Positions 1-5,695 of a stretch of DNA of 7,514 bases are shown here, one piece after another. The first letter of the stretch is position 1; each line of letters opens with the position of its first letter. The stretch covers positions 1 through 7,514 of the forward strand of contig JAUVVP010000076.1 of NCBI GenBank assembly GCA_030604585.1, in the 5' to 3' direction. The notes below the pieces were generated by a model. It was not told where the DNA came from. It worked only from the letters and a program-made list of their open reading frames with translations, and ran no database searches. This stretch comes from Planctomycetota bacterium (GTDB lineage Bacteria; Planctomycetota; Brocadiia; SM23-32). The position numbers were made by a program, and so were the translations under genes.

Positions 1-1
1 C

Positions 2-1396
2 CGGGCACATCAGAACTTCCTTGTCGGCTTCGCCGTCGCGCTGATGGGCGCCGCCGTCTTCTGGTCGCTTTCGCGCGGCGGCATCCTCTCGATGATGCTG
101 GCCTTCGCCGGCGTCCTCGTCGCCGTCGCCGCCACGAGCGTGGGACGCAGGAAGGGGCTCTACGTCGCGGCGGTGGCCGTCGTCATCGTCGGATGGGTGA
201 CCTACCTCGGATGGGAGCCGGTCGTCAGACGCCTCGCCACGCTGGAAGACGTGGCCCTGCAGCCGCGCGCCACCTGGCGCTGGCAGATGTTCACCGACGC
301 ATGCCGCATGGGACTGGACTTCCCGTTGCTCGGCACCGGGGCGGGCACGTTCCTGTCCGCCTATCCCTCTTACCGCTCGCTGCCGACCAGGGCCGTCTCC
401 GATAGCCCCCACGACGAATATGCCCACGTCTTCGCGGAGGCCGGCGTCACCGGCCTCCTCATCCTCGCGCTCGCCATGGGACTGCTCTACACGACCGTGA
501 TCCGTGGGCTTGCAACCCGCAGGAATCCCTATGCCCGGGGCTTCCTGGCCGGCGGCCTCGGCGCGCTGCTGGTGGTCAGCTTCCACTCCATTGTGGACTT
601 CCCCATGCGCACTCCGGCGATTGCTGCCACCGTGGCCGTGACGGCCGCGCTTCTGTGGCGGGCCGCGCGCATCGAGTCGAACAGCAGGAAGAACTCGGGA
701 CGCCGGCCCGAGGGGAATCCGGAGGACCCGCCCGAGGCGCGCGACGCGCACCAGGCCAGGGAGAACCGTCTGGCGCTCGAACGCCTCCAGCGTGGGCTGG
801 TGGCGCTCGTCGGCGTGGGCATCGTGTGGGTGGTGGCCGGCGGCCTCGCCCTCGACCCCCTTCGCGGCCAGCTCGAAGGGCGCCTCATCCGCCGCGCTCG
901 GGAGCACGTCGCCTGGAACGCCGACAGCACGCTGGCCCTCGTCGAAGCCTCCGAGCGCAGCCTGCGCCGGCACTCAGCGGGTGACGCCCGGCTCCACGCC
1001 GAGCTGGCGGACCTGGCCGACGCCGCGGCCGAAGCCGTTACGGACCCCGTGCGGAGGCTCGAACTCGCCGACAAATCCCTGGCGCTCCGCATGGCCGCCG
1101 CGCGAGCGGAGCCCCTGAACGCCTGGCATCCGTTCCACGCTGCCGTGCACTACATGACCTTTCAGCGCCCTGACCTGGCCTGGGCCCAGGCGCAGCGCGC
1201 CTGCCGCCTGCTGCCTAACGACCCCTGGGTCCGCGCCTACCTCGCCGACGCCTTTCGCGCCTACGTCGGCCCGGAAGCCGCCCGGCCCTATCTGGAGGAA
1301 GCAGAGCGCCTGGCCGAGACCAGGCTCATCGAAACCGCCAACCCCCTGATCGCCCAAGTCCGCAAAAGACTCGACGAGGAATCCGCAGCAGAATGA
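2..1396 (+). CDS. O-antigen ligase / Wzy polymerase-family membrane protein, 5' end missing
   Basis: The reading frame is open from base 2, so the true start lies upstream; 464 residues are visible. The visible N-terminal part has hydrophobic membrane segments with the Ser-Arg-Gly-Gly signature (bases 71-82) usual in the Wzy_C/WaaL family. A large loop follows, carrying Pro-His-Asp-Glu-Tyr (from 407) and then Glu-Ala-Gly-Val-Thr-Gly, which resembles the family's conserved His-Asn/Asp loop motif, and then His-Ser-Ile-Val-Asp-Phe (584-601). After a charged linker (about 670-790) there is one more membrane segment (about 795-850). The last ~180 residues are Ala/Leu/Arg-rich helices resembling degenerate TPR repeats, for example around 1090-1330. 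By family, such proteins polymerise lipid-linked repeat units or ligate glycan to an acceptor at the outer face of the inner membrane. Polymerase and ligase cannot be told apart from sequence alone. The neighbouring wecA- and wzx-like genes support a glycan role. Confidence 0.85.
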   Translation, partial: RAHQNFLVGFAVALMGAAVFWSLSRGGILSMMLAFAGVLVAVAATSVGRRKGLYVAAVAVVIVGWVTYLGWEPVVRRLATLEDVALQPRATWRWQMFTDACRMGLDFPLLGTGAGTFLSAYPSYRSLPTRAVSDSPHDEYAHVFAEAGVTGLLILALAMGLLYTTVIRGLATRRNPYARGFLAGGLGALLVVSFHSIVDFPMRTPAIAATVAVTAALLWRAARIESNSRKNSGRRPEGNPEDPPEARDAHQARENRLALERLQRGLVALVGVGIVWVVAGGLALDPLRGQLEGRLIRRAREHVAWNADSTLALVEASERSLRRHSAGDARLHAELADLADAAAEAVTDPVRRLELADKSLALRMAAARAEPLNAWHPFHAAVHYMTFQRPDLAWAQAQRACRLLPNDPWVRAYLADAFRAYVGPEAARPYLEEAERLAETRLIETANPLIAQVRKRLDEESAAE

Positions 1397-1401
1397 TCTG
1401 C

Positions 1402-1446
1402 GGGCGTGCCCCGATCCCGCAGTTGCGGGACGAGGGGCACTCGCCC
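1402..1446 (+). terminator. Strong stem-loop after the ligase/polymerase gene
   Basis: Starting 6 nt after the stop codon, GTGCCCC (1406-1412) pairs with GGGGCAC (1434-1440). TCCCGCA (1415-1421) pairs with TGCGGGA (1424-1430) inside it. An outer GGGCG/CGCCC (1402-1406/1442-1446) can compete for or extend the base of the stem. No T-tract follows, so this is not a classical intrinsic terminator. It may be a transcript-end stabiliser, an attenuator or a dispersed palindromic repeat. The structure is seen directly; the function is inferred. Confidence 0.5.
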
Positions 1447-1460
1447 ACTAACACCTGACA

Positions 1461-1488
1461 ACGAGCAACTAACAACGAGCAACTAACA
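1461..1488 (+). repeat. Two tandem copies of a 14-bp repeat just upstream of the phosphatase start
   Basis: The unit ACGAGCAACTAACA occurs exactly twice (1461-1474 and 1475-1488), and partial copies of the ACAAC/AACTAAC theme lie on both sides. It is A-rich in an otherwise very GC-rich window and ends 13 nt before the proposed TTG start. No Shine-Dalgarno sequence lies between repeat and start. It could be a replication-slippage product, an unstructured A-rich leader that helps initiation, or a fragment of a dispersed repeat. Confidence 0.75.
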
Positions 1489-1501
1489 ACTGTCCGTTCC
1501 C

Positions 1502-2449
1502 TTGAACATCACCGACATCCACTCGCACCTTCTGCCCGGGCTCGACGACGGCCCGCGCGCGCTGGACGAGTCCCTGCGCATGTGCGCCCTCTACGTCGCC
1601 CACGGCGTCACGACCGTCGTCGCCACCCCGCACATGGCCGACTACCGCTTCGGCGTGACATGCGAGGCCGTCCGCCGCGGGGTAGGGGAGCTGTCGGACG
1701 CCTGCCGCCGGCGCGGAATCGACCTGGAAATCCTGCCCGGCGCCGACGTCCGCCTCCAGCCCGAACTGCTCGAAATGCTCGACGCCGGCGAACTGCTCAC
1801 CCTCGCTGATGGGGGTAGGAGATGGTCCCAGAATCCCGTTCGTGACGAGGGCGAGCGAGAAGTCCGAGAGCAAGGCGGCAGGTGCGAAACGCCCGGAGGC
1901 GTGGCGTACTGTCACGTCGAGGACGTTCTGCGCCGACAACGCGGCGATCGCGCTTCGCAGCCGGCCGCAGTAGATCGGGCTCCTGGGACCGTCTCTAAGT
2001 ATCTGCTGCTCGAACTCCCGTTGCAGGCCGTGCCCCTCATAGACGACCTCGTGGACGACCTGCGTGCACGGGGCGTGACCCCCGTCCTCAGTCACCCTGA
2101 GCGGAATCCGGCGCTCTGGCGCAGGCCCGACCGGCTGGCGGAACTGGTCGAGCGCGGCTGCCTCGCGCAGATAACCGGCGCGTCCCTGCTGGGCCATTTC
2201 GGCTCCGTGCCCCGGCGCACCGCCCGGCGCTTCCTCGAGTCCGGCATCGCCCACGTCGTCGCAAGCGACGCCCACGGCGCGGCCGGCCGCCGCCGCCCCG
2301 AGTTCAAGCGCGTCACCGAAGCCCTCATCACGATGCTCGGAGAAGCCGCCGCCAGCCGCCTCCTCGAAACGAACCCGGCCAACATCATCCGCGGCGAACC
2401 ACTCGGAATCCCGCTCCCAACCCCAACCCTCGAAACCCGAAATGCCTAA
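1502..2449 (+). CDS. CpsB/YwqE-type PHP-family protein-tyrosine phosphatase with an inserted segment
   Basis: This is a metal-dependent phosphatase of the PHP fold; family members dephosphorylate bacterial tyrosine autokinases (BY-kinases) that control capsule and exopolysaccharide export. Visible metal-site motifs are His7-x-His9 with Asp15-Asp16-Gly17, Thr-Pro-His44, Gly80-Ala-Asp82 (the family usually has Glu here), Leu-Glu171-Leu-Pro, Ser-His198-Pro-Glu-Arg and Ser-Asp256-Ala-His258. The start is TTG at 1502: an in-frame stop lies at 1484-1486, and the HxH motif at residues 7-9 excludes any downstream start. There is no clear ribosome binding site. The protein is 315 residues against roughly 255 for the family, and the excess is an in-frame block of about 60 residues (106-165) between the Leu-Thr-Leu-Ala-Asp-Gly-Gly helix end and the strand Tyr-Leu-Leu-Leu-Glu. 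All downstream motifs are intact, so the gene may still be functional with a long surface loop. The cognate kinase gene is not in the window. Confidence 0.88.
   Translation: MNITDIHSHLLPGLDDGPRALDESLRMCALYVAHGVTTVVATPHMADYRFGVTCEAVRRGVGELSDACRRRGIDLEILPGADVRLQPELLEMLDAGELLTLADGGRRWSQNPVRDEGEREVREQGGRCETPGGVAYCHVEDVLRRQRGDRASQPAAVDRAPGTVSKYLLLELPLQAVPLIDDLVDDLRARGVTPVLSHPERNPALWRRPDRLAELVERGCLAQITGASLLGHFGSVPRRTARRFLESGIAHVVASDAHGAAGRRRPEFKRVTEALITMLGEAAASRLLETNPANIIRGEPLGIPLPTPTLETRNA
1818..1995. mobile_element. MITE-like element inserted in-frame in the phosphatase gene
   Basis: Imperfect terminal inverted repeats bound the extra segment. Bases 1819-1838 match the reverse complement of 1976-1995 at 17 of 20 positions by hand alignment, with GAGA(T/C)GGTCCCAG as the core. 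The dinucleotide TA occurs at both edges (1816-1817 and 1996-1997). Removing one TA plus the element deletes exactly 180 bp (60 codons) and restores Asp-Gly-Gly-Lys-Tyr-Leu-Leu-Leu-Glu, with total length back at 255 residues. No transposase is encoded, so it would be a non-autonomous element. The TA duplication would fit an IS630/Tc1-mariner-type source, but a 2-bp repeat is weak evidence. Exact borders are uncertain, because the unusual codons GCT GAT GGG GGT just to the left could also belong to it. Confidence 0.65.
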
Positions 2450-2510
2450 CCCAGCGAAAACCGGGACTGGCAACGGCTCCGCCGGTGCCTGTAGCCGGAG
2501 TTTCGCTGGG
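2450..2510. repeat. 61-bp structured inverted repeat after the phosphatase gene
   Basis: CCCAGCGAAA (2450-2459) is the exact reverse complement of TTTCGCTGGG (2501-2510). The 41-nt interior contains a second pairing, CGGCT (2474-2478) with AGCCG (2493-2497). It begins directly after the TAA stop codon. There is no T-run after it, so termination is possible but not evident. It may be a dispersed REP-like or MITE-like palindrome, or an RNA element that protects the 3' end. Confidence 0.6.
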
Positions 2511-2575
2511 GTGGCCAGGCGCCTAGTGCTTAGCCCGCCGAACCCACGGCGACCGCCAGCCGCTTCCGTTTCTTC

Positions 2576-2606
2576 AATTCATCACTTATCATTCCTAATT
2601 CATCAC
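2576..2606 (+). repeat. AT-rich direct repeat upstream of the wecA-like gene
   Basis: AATTCATCAC occurs at 2576-2585 and again at 2597-2606, separated by TTATCATTCCT, which itself resembles the unit. The tract is strikingly AT-rich for this window and ends 8 nt before the ATG at 2615. No Shine-Dalgarno sequence is present. The rest of the 2511-2575 gap holds only an AGGCGCCT palindrome (2517-2524) and a short CTAGTGCTTAG motif; no promoter or gene could be recognised there. Confidence 0.65.
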
Positions 2607-2614
2607 TGGCGTCC

Positions 2615-4135
2615 ATGACCCCCTACGGCCCAATCTTCGTCCTCGCCGTCGCGACCGGCTTCGCCTTCACCTTGCTAGTCCGGTGGGGCGCCCGCCGGCT
2701 GGGCGTCGTCGACGCCCCCGACGGCTTCCGCAAGGTCCACGCCCGCGCCATCCCCCTGCTGGGCGGGGTCGCCATCTTCGCTGCCTTCTTCCTGTCTCTG
2801 CTCGTATGCCATCGCCTGACCCATGACCCGCTCCTGGGGGCCTGCCTCGTCGGCGCCGACTTCTGGGCGCTCCTCGGCGGCGCAACCATCGTCCTCCTGG
2901 CCGGCGTCTGGGACGATGTCTGGGGCCTGCGCGCACGCTGGAAGCTCCTCATCCTCGGACTCGTCTCCGTCGCCATGTACGCCTCCGGCTACCGCATCGG
3001 CGGCCTCAGCAACCCCTTCGGCGCGCCCATTGACCTCGGCCTCCTTGCCGTGCCGCTCACCGTCCTCTGGTTCCTCGGCTGCATGAACGCCATCAACCTC
3101 ATAGACGGCCTGGACGGCCTCGCCGCCGGCGTCACCGTCTTCGCCGCTGCCACGATCTTCGCACTCGGCGTCCTGTTCGGCAACACCTCCGCCGCGCTGC
3201 TCGCCATCGCCCTGGCCGGCGCCGCCATCGGGTTCCTGCTGCTTAACTTCCACCCCGCGTCCATCTATCTCGGCGACTCCGGCAGCCTGCTGCTCGGATT
3301 CCTGCTCGCCTGCATCGGCCTGCGCAGCGCCCAGAAGAGCACCATGGTCGTCGCCCTCCTCATCCCCGTCATCGCCCTCGGCCTGCCCATCATGGACACC
3401 GCCCTCGCCATCCTCAGGCGGTGGTCGAAGGCGCTGCCCTTCGTGGCCGGCGACCGACAGCACATCCACCACAAGCTCCTGGAACTCGGCTTCACACACC
3501 GCACCGCCGTGCTGATGATGTACGCCGCCTGCCTGCTGCTCTGCGGACTGGCGCTGCTAACGACCGCCGCCAACAGCCGGCAGAACGCCGCCTTGCTCGC
3601 CGTCATGGGATTGGGGACGTTCCTGATCGTCCGCGTGATCGGCAGGCACGAGATAAAGCTCGTCAAGACGCGCCTGACGCGTTACTTCGAGCGCAGGAGG
3701 CGGGGCATGCAATGCCGCGCGGCCGGCAACGTCGCCTCGACCGAAATGCGCCAGGCCGAGACCGTAGCCGACATGTGGGACATCTTCTCGCACGCCGCCC
3801 GGCGCATGGACCTCGACCGCGCCGAGATGTCCCTGTTCGGCCCCGCCGGCCCGCGCAGGGGCCTGGGCCAAGCGGGCCGGCGCCTCTACCTGTGGGGGAG
3901 CGACGGTCAGGATCGGCGCGACGACGACGTCCTCTGGTCCGTTGTGGTCCCCCTGCAAGCCAACGGCCTCCGCGTAGGCAGCCTGGAAGTAAGGAAGGCC
4001 ACCAACGGCCACCCCCTCGGCCCCGAAATCCCCGAAACCTTGGACCTCCTAGCCCGCGCCCTGGCCCACAACCTCATCCGCCTCCAGGCGGAATCCATGC
4101 CGGTCGAACAATTGGTCCAGATTCGCCTTTGGTAG
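2615..4135 (+). CDS. WecA/TagO-type polyprenyl-phosphate sugar-1-phosphate transferase with C-terminal extension
   Basis: This is a polytopic inner-membrane enzyme that, by family, transfers a (usually GlcNAc) 1-phosphate from a UDP-sugar to undecaprenyl phosphate, the first step of glycan repeat-unit assembly. Family motifs appear in order: Arg39-Lys-Val-His-x5-Pro-Leu-Leu-Gly-Gly51; Trp-Asp100-Asp101; Asn158-Ala-Ile-Asn161-Leu-Ile-Asp164-Gly-Leu-Asp167-Gly; Tyr-Leu-Gly-Asp221-Ser-Gly; and Asp280-Arg-Gln-His283-Ile-His-His286. The motif order and the HIHH box point to WecA/TagO rather than MraY. The last membrane segments lie near 299-317 and 325-342. Residues ~343-506 form an extra soluble tail, starting with a basic stretch (Arg-Arg-Arg-Arg near 359), whose end resembles a GAF domain. 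The ATG at 2615 gives a normal family N-terminus but has no Shine-Dalgarno. Codons are very C-biased. The stop codon is 7 nt from the next gene, suggesting co-transcription with it. Confidence 0.92.
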   Translation: MTPYGPIFVLAVATGFAFTLLVRWGARRLGVVDAPDGFRKVHARAIPLLGGVAIFAAFFLSLLVCHRLTHDPLLGACLVGADFWALLGGATIVLLAGVWDDVWGLRARWKLLILGLVSVAMYASGYRIGGLSNPFGAPIDLGLLAVPLTVLWFLGCMNAINLIDGLDGLAAGVTVFAAATIFALGVLFGNTSAALLAIALAGAAIGFLLLNFHPASIYLGDSGSLLLGFLLACIGLRSAQKSTMVVALLIPVIALGLPIMDTALAILRRWSKALPFVAGDRQHIHHKLLELGFTHRTAVLMMYAACLLLCGLALLTTAANSRQNAALLAVMGLGTFLIVRVIGRHEIKLVKTRLTRYFERRRRGMQCRAAGNVASTEMRQAETVADMWDIFSHAARRMDLDRAEMSLFGPAGPRRGLGQAGRRLYLWGSDGQDRRDDDVLWSVVVPLQANGLRVGSLEVRKATNGHPLGPEIPETLDLLARALAHNLIRLQAESMPVEQLVQIRLW

Positions 4136-4138
4136 GAG
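4134..4138 (+). promoter_or_regulatory. Ribosome binding site of the flippase gene
   Basis: AGGAG overlaps the TAG stop codon of the upstream wecA-like gene and lies 4 nt before the ATG at 4143. The spacing is short, but this is a clear Shine-Dalgarno sequence, unlike the two preceding genes. It supports the long N-terminus of the flippase and translational coupling between the two genes. Confidence 0.6.
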
Positions 4139-4142
4139 CCTC

Positions 4143-5693
4143 ATGGACTCGAAACCTTTACCCGCCGAAGCCTCGGCGAAGGCGGGCCAAACCCGAGACT
4201 CGACACTGGCGGCACCGGCCGCCCCGCTGGGCGCCGCCCCGGAGCCGCCCCTAACGACTCGCGTCGTCAAAGGCGTCGCCTGGGTCTTCGCCGGCAAGGT
4301 CGTCGGCCGGGGCACGCAGTTGGTCAAGCTCGTCGTCCTGGCGCGGCTGCTCACGCCCGAGGACTTCGGCCTCTTCGGCATCGTCATGCTGGCCATAGCC
4401 ACGGTCAATACGTTCACCCAGACCGGCTTCAACACGGCCCTCATCCAGCGCAAGGACAACATAGAGGACTACCTGGACACGGCCTGGACCGTTCAGGTCA
4501 TCCGCGGCCTCGTCCTTGCGGCCATGCTGTTTGCTATCGCCCCCGTCGTCGGCTGGTTCTTCGAGGAGCCCCGCGCCGTGCCGTTGCTGCGGGTGATGTG
4601 CATCTCCGTCGCATTGGGCGGCTTCGTCAACATCGGCATCATCTACTTTCGTAAGGAACTCGAATTCCACAAGCAGTTCGTCTACAACCTGGTGCCTGCC
4701 GTGCTGTCTCTTGTCGTCGGGGTGATCCTCGCCTATCGCCTTCGCTCCGTCTGGGCCCTCGTCTGGGCCGGCATGGCCACCGCCGCCACACGCTGCATCT
4801 TGTCCTACGTCATCCACGCATACCGACCACGGGGGCGCTTCGATTGGCCCCGGGCCGCTGAGCTCTTCCGCTTTGGTCGCTGGATGCTTGCGATCTCGGT
4901 GGTGCAGTTCCTGGCCATGCACGGAGACCGGGTTGTGCTGGCGAAACTGCTCGGCGCAAGTGTCCTTGGGGCGTACAGCCTCGCCTTCACGTTTGCAGGG
5001 CTGCCGGCATCAGAGATAAGGAGCTTGACTGATGTCGTCATGATGCCTGCGTACGCGAAGGTGCAACATCGCAAGCGCAAACTCGGGCGTGGCTTTCTCG
5101 ACGTGTTTGAACTAGTCTTGTCGCTGGCTTTACCCCTGGCGGTCTTCATGGTGCTTGCTGCGCCGGAGATCGTGTTGGGTGTGCTCGGACCCAAATGGGG
5201 AAGGGCTATCGGTCCCCTGCGTATTCTGGCGGTTGCGGGCCTCTTCCGGGCTGTGATCGGAACAAGCGGCCCGCTCTTTGTCGGCACCGGCCACCCGCAC
5301 CTGCAGTTCTACAAGAGCATCACGCGGGCAGTCGTTACGCTTGGCACCATTTACCCGCTGACGATGCTATGGGGAGCAGAGGGCACGGCCGTCGCAGCTC
5401 TTCTTGGAGTAGCGGCCCTTACGCCGATGTTCTTCTGGGTGGTCCAGATTAGCGGGGTCCAGGTAACACAGATCGCCGGTCGGTCGGTACCGGGGGTTGT
5501 GCTGTCGGCCTGCGTACTCGTCGCCGTTCTGGCAGGGAAGCTCCTTCCGGCTTTCCATGCCATGGTTGAGCTAGTCTTGCTTCTCGCTTTGTGCGGGCTT
5601 CTTACCTCCGTGGCCGTCCTGGGAATGGGGATCTTCCAGAACAGAGGTCCCTACTACCTTGGCGTTCGGGCGTGGGCAACATTGCGGCGGTGA
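4143..5693 (+). CDS. Wzx-type oligosaccharide flippase (MOP superfamily)
   Basis: The protein is 516 residues and very hydrophobic, with roughly a dozen or more membrane segments. It begins its fold at about residue 37 with Leu-Thr-Thr-Arg-Val-Val-Lys-Gly-Val-Ala-Trp. The stretch Ala-Arg-Leu-Leu-Thr-Pro-Glu-Asp-Phe-Gly-Leu-Phe and the following Gly-Phe-Asn-Thr-Ala-Leu-Ile-Gln-Arg are typical of WzxC-like polysaccharide flippases. By family, it moves lipid-linked repeat units across the inner membrane. The first ~36 residues are an Ala/Pro-rich soluble tail not expected in the family; residues 7-15 come from a palindromic repeat. The ATG with its upstream AGGAG is the only ATG before the fold starts. 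Codon usage changes near base 4850 (residue ~236): Val codons are about 23 GTC of 29 before and 13 GTC of 36 after, by hand count. This suggests a mosaic gene. It ends 2 nt before the next start. Confidence 0.92.
   Translation: MDSKPLPAEASAKAGQTRDSTLAAPAAPLGAAPEPPLTTRVVKGVAWVFAGKVVGRGTQLVKLVVLARLLTPEDFGLFGIVMLAIATVNTFTQTGFNTALIQRKDNIEDYLDTAWTVQVIRGLVLAAMLFAIAPVVGWFFEEPRAVPLLRVMCISVALGGFVNIGIIYFRKELEFHKQFVYNLVPAVLSLVVGVILAYRLRSVWALVWAGMATAATRCILSYVIHAYRPRGRFDWPRAAELFRFGRWMLAISVVQFLAMHGDRVVLAKLLGASVLGAYSLAFTFAGLPASEIRSLTDVVMMPAYAKVQHRKRKLGRGFLDVFELVLSLALPLAVFMVLAAPEIVLGVLGPKWGRAIGPLRILAVAGLFRAVIGTSGPLFVGTGHPHLQFYKSITRAVVTLGTIYPLTMLWGAEGTAVAALLGVAALTPMFFWVVQISGVQVTQIAGRSVPGVVLSACVLVAVLAGKLLPAFHAMVELVLLLALCGLLTSVAVLGMGIFQNRGPYYLGVRAWATLRR
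4161..4186. repeat. 26-bp imperfect palindrome translated in the flippase N-terminus
   Basis: CCCGCC (4161-4166) pairs with GGCGGG (4181-4186), with GC/GC pairing again around a CTCG centre (4169-4176). It encodes Pro-Ala-Glu-Ala-Ser-Ala-Lys-Ala-Gly at residues 7-15 of the flippase, ahead of the conserved fold. I recall similar peptide and palindrome strings scattered in other environmental bacterial genomes, but could not check this. It is best read as a dispersed REP-like palindrome that landed in, or extended, the 5' end of the gene. Confidence 0.55.
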
Positions 5694-5695
5694 TT

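Noticed and set aside
1469..2473. 334-codon open frame on the minus strand
   Set aside because: It is an antisense shadow of the phosphatase gene, in a GC-rich region where such frames are common; it has no recognisable motifs, while the plus strand has all PHP motifs.
2675..3499. 274-codon minus-strand open frame over the wecA-like gene
   Set aside because: Its composition is dominated by Glu, Gly, Asp and Ala, as expected from the reverse of C-ending hydrophobic codons; it is a shadow.
3421..4254. 277-codon plus-strand frame overlapping wecA and wzx
   Set aside because: It is rich in Arg, Pro and His with no domain, and lies in another frame of two well-supported genes.
4251..4922. 223-codon minus-strand frame over the flippase
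   Set aside because: It is Asp/Glu/Gly/His-rich low complexity, a typical antisense shadow of a membrane protein gene.
5108..5590. Similar strings around CTAGTCTTG at ~5111 and ~5572 in wzx
   Set aside because: Both encode Glu-Leu-Val-Leu-x-Leu-Ala-Leu in membrane helices; chance or compositional similarity is the simpler explanation.
5591..5695. Extended start of the pyruvyl transferase inside wzx
   Set aside because: It would overlap wzx by about 100 bp and add an unconserved Arg/Pro-rich segment; starts at 5696 or 5762 fit better.
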